A stretch of 64,000 nucleotides of DNA from Marsupella aquatica (Eukaryota; Marchantiophyta): assembly GCA_973895155.1 (NCBI GenBank), contig OZ316892.1, positions 1,178,001 to 1,242,000 on the forward strand, read 5' to 3'. Position 1 is the stretch's first letter. The number at the start of each line of letters is the position of its first letter. The translations under genes and the position numbers were made by a program. Below the pieces are notes generated by a model. That model had not been told where the DNA came from, searched no databases, and was given only the letters and a program-made list of their open reading frames with translations. Of the stretch, positions 58,888-64,000 are shown in pieces.

Positions 58888-61800
58888 ATGGCACCATCTG
58901 TTTCCCTGGATCACCCGGCATTGTCCCTGCGGACAGACAGACGGAAGGAAGGAAGGAACAATTGTTCCTCTAGAGCCCTCACTAGCTCGGGAATGGCGTC
59001 TACGTCCAGCAATGGTGGTAGTACTAGTCAGCAGGAGGAGTTGGCCAAGACGACATCGACGAGGGGGCTCTGTGACACCGTGCTGGGCGTGTTGGGCGGT
59101 GGGCAGCTTGGACGGATGTTATGCCAAGCTGCTTCTCCTATGGGAATCAAAGTGGCAGTGTTGGATCCCTTGCCGGACTGCCCAGCCAGTACAATTTCGT
59201 ATAAGCACACCGTGGGCAGCTTCCGTGACACTAATGCTGTTCGCAGCTTTGCAGAGGGGTGAGTTCCTATAATGTCAATTGAACCCATTGCATTCTCTTT
59301 CTTTTTTGTGCAATTGCTGTAACAGGGTGACCAATTTGGATGAATCTGTGTCTTAATCCTAAATTCTAAACCCGCTATATCGATGACCTATACGGAACTT
59401 TATTCTGGGAGACTGATGGAATTCTGTCACCTTATAGTACGAATTCCGCATGTGATCGTGAGAAAGAGAAGACAACTTCAAGGATGAATTGAAGCTAACA
59501 ATGTTACTTCTACACTTTGGCAATTAGGTGTGGGGTTCTAACGGTAGAGATAGAGCATGTGGATGTGGAGACTCTGGAGGCTCTTGCAAGCGAGGGGGCA
59601 GATGTCGAGCCAAAACCGTTTACTATCCGAACAATTCAGGTGAGCTGAGGACTTACTCTGCAAGAAGTTTAACTGGGTCACGTCCTTTGAGTGGAAGTAA
59701 CAGCTTTGTCAAAATAAACTTGCTGTGTTTGGGACATCTCAAGAGTTATTCCTCACGAATCTAATGGACGACTTGCAGAATAAATATTTGCAAAAAGTGC
59801 ACTTCAGGAAAAACGGAGTGGCACTTCCAGACTTCATGAAGGTGAGAAAATTTCTGCTTGCCGAAGAATTGTAATTCAGTGGTTCTTACTTCTCTTAAAT
59901 TCACCAAACTGTGACATTCTATGTGCAAGCATCATTGGAAAGAAGTCATCTATAAACAGCATGAGTACGTTTTGATGCAGTTTGATAGATCTCTTGCGTA
60001 TTTGGCGGAAGTTTTCGGAATTCTAAATTCTAACGGAACCGAATTTCTAATTTCTAACGGAATCTATGACCGCTCCAGTTCTATTGCTTTTATTTATACA
60101 ACCATTGAACGAAGTTTTCCATTCGGGTTATACTCTACTTGTCATATGTTCAATGCCTGACTTGCAGAGAAGCTTGACGTCATCTTTGGCAGATAGACAA
60201 TGCAGAGGGTGCACAAAGAGCTGGACGTGCTTTTGGATATCCTGTTATGCTGAAAAGCAGATTGCTTGCGTACGATGGGCGGGGCAATGCAGTTGTACGC
60301 TCTGAAGACGATTTCCACCGAGCTGTATCCTGTAAGATGAGCAAAATTTATAAAACCATGGAAAGTTGTTTAGTAGATTCGGTTAGACCGTGAAAATTTG
60401 GCAGAAACCATTCCTGGTTTTAGAAAGTGGATTGGTTTTGGTTCTCGAGATTTCGGTCTTTGATGATCTTTACTTGCAGATGCTAACGAAACACAATGTC
60501 ATTCAGTTCAGCTTGTGCAATCCTTAATCATTTCTCTGGCTATCATGCAGTGCTTGGTGGGTATGAACGAGGGCTCTATGCGGAGAAATGGGCACCTTTT
60601 GTGAAGGTGTGTAAAGTAAACTCTGAGAGATATGGTTTCTGCGATTGGTGTCACAGCGTCAAGTTTAATGCCGCATTTGTATTTTGCAGGAACTTGCAAT
60701 AATGGTCGCCAGGGGAAGGGATGGCACTGTACGCTCCTTCCCAGTAGTAGAGACTATTCACAAGTGAGGACTTTCTATGCAAGCGCTATCTACACTTCTC
60801 CCCCCCAGCTTCTCCTTTCTTGGTTTTTTTCCAAAATTATCAACACAACTCAAAATCTGAGGGTTTCAAGTAGGAGTGTTAGAAATGTCCAAGGCAGTTT
60901 CATATTATTAGGAAGTTTGCCTCCATGGACTCTGTCATCTCATTATTGTGAGTAGGGAAACAAAAAGTGACTTAACTTATCAGTTGAAAAACACAGTGTG
61001 AAGTGTAATATGGCCAGGTTCGGGCAGATAACCTGCGTGCTCATCTTTCAGGGATAATATCTGCTCTACGGTGGAGGCTCCAGCCAACGTTTCCTCAGTT
61101 ATTGCCAAGAAGGCCATGACTGTCGCTGAAAAAGCGATCAAGTCTCTAGAAGGGGCAGGGGTGTTTGGCGTTGAGTTATTTCTCCTTGCTGATGACCAGG
61201 TCCTTCTTTTCTCCTGGGAACTATCTTACATCTCTTTCAATTAACTGAACCGTGCTGCACTTATCGACAGCTTTCCTCAATGGGTTCATGTTATTTGTAA
61301 TCATACAGGTTTTGTTGAATGAGGTGGCTCCGAGACCTCATAATAGTGGCCACTACACCATCGAGGCCTGTTTTGTGTCTCAGTACGAACAGCATCTGCG
61401 AGCTGTTTTGGGTATTCCTCTAGGAGATCCGTCCATGAAAGTGCCTGCTGCCTTGATGTATAACTTACTTGGGGAAGACGAGGTTTGTTCTAATTCTTGA
61501 GACATTGGTGACATTTGCCATTGTCCTCTAAGTTATAAAGTTATCTCAGCGTTTGTATTTGAGTAGTTGTTGTGACCTTGCTTTTATGGTGCAGCAATAG
61601 TCGGGCTTTTTGGACAATGTCTTAGCATTCGTTTACGGAAAATAGTGAGAATGAAATTCAATGGGAACTCGAGTCTTCGGCTGTTTAGTCGTGAATTCTC
61701 TACCAGGGATTATTTGTTTCTGGTTCTAACAGCACGCACTCCCCCGTTTCGAATTACAGGGGGAGGCAGGCTTTGCCATGATGAATCAAATACTGGCAAG

Positions 61801-64000
61801 GGCAGCGGATGTTCCCGGCGCCAGCATTCATTGGTATGAAAAGCCAGGTATGTGAGAAGTGATTGTTTCCTGCCCGGAGTTGTATCTGAATCAACGAGGA
61901 CCATTATTGTGGAGGCTGGAGAAGTAGTGTGGACTTTGGAACTCACTCGCTATTTGAACTCTGTAGAAATACGGCGGCAGCGGAAGATGGGTCATATTAC
62001 CCTTGTGGGTCAAAGTGCATCCGAGCTGAAGGCAAGGCTTGGTAGAATCGTTGACAGCGATTTTCAAAACGGCACTATTCGTGCTCTTCCAAAGATGGAC
62101 TTGGAGCTTGCAACAGATAATAAGCAGCCAGGTCACTTCCACCCCCCGTTCGGATCCCTATTCCGAACTGAATCATCGAAAGTCTTGCCAGCTCCATAAA
62201 TCCAGGGAATCAATTAATTTGAAGTCTCCCAGAGGGACTTGAACAGGGTTGGAGTGACCTATGTGCTGATAGTGAAGTAATTGTGTCTATCTTGGACTGC
62301 AGTTGTTCCACCAGTTGGGATAATAATGGGTTCCGACTCGGATCTCCCTGTGATGAAAGATGCGGCGCAGATCCTAGATGTTTTTGGCATTGCTTACGAG
62401 GTGCGATGCCTCATCCATGACAGATTTCTTGAATTAATATCTAGGCTTGAAGGCCAGCTTCTTACTCTTTTTCGTTAACTGCTGATGTCACATGTGAATG
62501 ATGACCATATCCTCGTTGAAAATCTATTTTGATTGGACATTACTGTTGGATCGACTGAAAGCAGATATCTAAAAAATTCGGGAAATGAGGTTAGCTTATT
62601 CATGAATGCTATCACCTTTGACTCATGACTATTGAGTTGGAATGGAGATTTGTTGGCATTCTTTTCTTTTGATCAATTCAATTTGAAATTGCTACTGAGC
62701 ATCGTCAGTGTTGTGTTGTGACAGTTGACAATTGTTTCTGCACATCGGACACCGGATCGGATGGTTACATATGCCCAAAACGCGCACAAGCGAGGTGTGA
62801 AAGTTATTATTGCAGGGGCTGGTGGGGCTGCTCATTTACCTGGTTCGTGACACTTCTCACTGAGAAGCTATTCATTCGTGCTTGACAATCAGTATGCCGG
62901 AAGAAATGCCTCAGTCAATGCACTCCGAAGTCTCTGCTATCCTTGGAGGTCCATTGGGCAAGCTGCTCATTAGAGGGTTTGAACAAGGAATGTTTGATTT
63001 CTCGGATTGCAAGAAGACATCGTTAGATCTCACTGCAAGTATTGGAAACATTTGATCTCCATATGTCACTGCAAGTATCTGCTGCGACTCAGTGATGAGC
63101 GACTGGCTTCATTTCGGCATGGACCATCATTTCTAATATGAATGCCAACTCCTTATTGCCGACACCTACCTTGGGAACAGAATAAATGCCTAGAGTGACT
63201 TTTGAAGGTTTATCTGCTCAAGTTTTCACGACTTTGAATATGCTTGTGGGCTGTCCACGTTACCAGGCATGGTAGCAGCTCTTACTCCACTTCCTGTCAT
63301 TGGAGTTCCAGTCAAGGGCTCATCAACCGATGGCTTGGATTCGCTGCTCTCTATTGTTCAGGTTTCTCACACCCCTATAACGTGCTTAGGGAGTTGTTTA
63401 AATCGTTGTTTATTGAAATTTCTGGCCTTACGAGTTTCTCACTCAATGATTAATTTTTCGGCTCAGTTGCTGGGTAATGTGACTCGGACTATGCTCATTA
63501 CGCAGTTTGGGGACTTAGACAACTTGAATTTTCGATGAAGAGTTTCGGATATAAGAAACAGTAGCGCACGAAATGGAGGATCCTGCATAGATGCTTCAAA
63601 AGTAAAAGATTTGTTGGATTCCCCTATTTTGCGGTGCAGATGCCAAGAGGTGTACCTGTGGCTGCCGTGGCCATCCAGAATGCGACAAATGCAGGACTAC
63701 TGGCTGTGCGCATACTTGGAACAGCTGACGCGCAGCACCTAGACAGGTAAGTTTGCTCTCCTGTTGGCGAGTAGTTGAGTCAATTTCTATCGTAACGGTA
63801 GCTCTAGTGCCAAAATCCTGATCACTTGAGCTAATTCTTCCTGGGTGATCCTTTCGGACCCAGTTCGTTCGTATCCATTCTCGATCGTAAAGGACTCTTT
63901 TGTGAAAGTTCAAAAGAAATTTTATTAATTAGTGATCATTGGGGGATGTGCTGTCAAATATAAAGTTCTTGTTTGGCGCGACTCTGACTTTGTTTGCCTT
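58888..64000 (+). CDS. AIR carboxylase, PurK-PurE fusion (3' end outside window)
   Basis: Fourteen exons are placed: 58888-59258, 59528-59639, 59779-59841, 60193-60331, 60551-60606, 60690-60763, 61052-61199, 61309-61482, 61760-61847, 61967-62131, 62303-62400, 62725-62842, 63267-63361 and 63640-63746, all in phase, giving 602 residues plus a partial codon. The last exon(s) lie beyond 64000. The N-terminal 60 residues are Ser/Thr/Arg-rich, a plastid targeting type. The PurK ATP-grasp part has [53 protein letters not shown] and [17 protein letters not shown]. The PurE part has [44 protein letters not shown] and [20 protein letters not shown]. Together they turn AIR and CO2 into CAIR in purine synthesis, located in plastids in plants. 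No defect was seen. Confidence 0.93.
62894..63055 (+). other. 53-codon ORF inside AIR carboxylase intron
   Basis: The intron between exons 62725-62842 and 63267-63361 holds an ATG-to-TGA frame reading [16 protein letters not shown], then [20 protein letters not shown] and [17 protein letters not shown]. The composition looks protein-like. It is not in a phase that fits inclusion in the AIR carboxylase mRNA, and the family is not recognised. It may be chance. Confidence 0.2.

Overview
This window is nuclear DNA of a land plant. The genes are split by GT-AG introns (one GC-AG) and include plant-specific families: a Ycf54 homologue of the Mg-protoporphyrin cyclase, a plant serpin with the LRG reactive site, a bifunctional PurK-PurE AIR carboxylase, a chloroplast RAF2/PCD-like remnant, and plant L1-type LINEs with zf-RVT tails. 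The mix (SERAC1-like hydrolase, bacterial-type glutamine synthetase remnants, modest introns between repeat-rich spacers) fits a non-seed plant such as a lycophyte, fern or bryophyte. That placement is an inference; no species is recognised.

Layout. Positions 1 to about 32,000 are dominated by repeats. They hold a glutamine-synthetase-like pseudogene followed by a 140-bp tandem array, an AAGATGTC-type minisatellite, a 5'-truncated LINE (A) and a 4.7-kb transposase-like coding frame on the minus strand (6058-10764). That frame is broken only by five nonsense codons, never by an indel. Next come a decayed RAF2/PCD-like gene (12431-13200), a few unassigned exon-like pieces, a possible LINE tail (C), and LINE B (about 18369-29244), which sits in the same minisatellite family and carries a 3.0-kb insertion. 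A tRNA-type SINE follows at about 30.29-30.69 kb.

Positions 32,000-64,000 hold six apparently expressed genes with rebuilt exon structures: an alpha/beta hydrolase (32863-34229, +), a Ycf54/LCAA homologue (37211-38806, -), a serpin (42682-44194, -), a CCR4/nocturnin-like nuclease (48121-50901, +), a zinc-finger/acidic protein with a tandem exon duplication (51688-54251, -), and AIR carboxylase (58888 to beyond the window end, +). Between them lie a second GS-like pseudogene in inverted orientation (35950-36570, -), two more SINE copies with clear target-site duplications, and several short tandem duplications.

The genes do not form an operon or obvious pathway. Three are or were plastid-linked: Ycf54 (chlorophyll), AIR carboxylase (purines) and the RAF2 remnant (Rubisco assembly). 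The most unusual items are the transposase-like frame broken only by nonsense codons, the 729-bp exon duplication in the zinc-finger gene, the SINE insertion with an adjacent empty-site duplicate, and the inverted pair of GS pseudogenes whose shared 3' flank has expanded into a tandem array. No clear-cut new biological system was found; the transposase-like element is the best candidate for an undescribed family.
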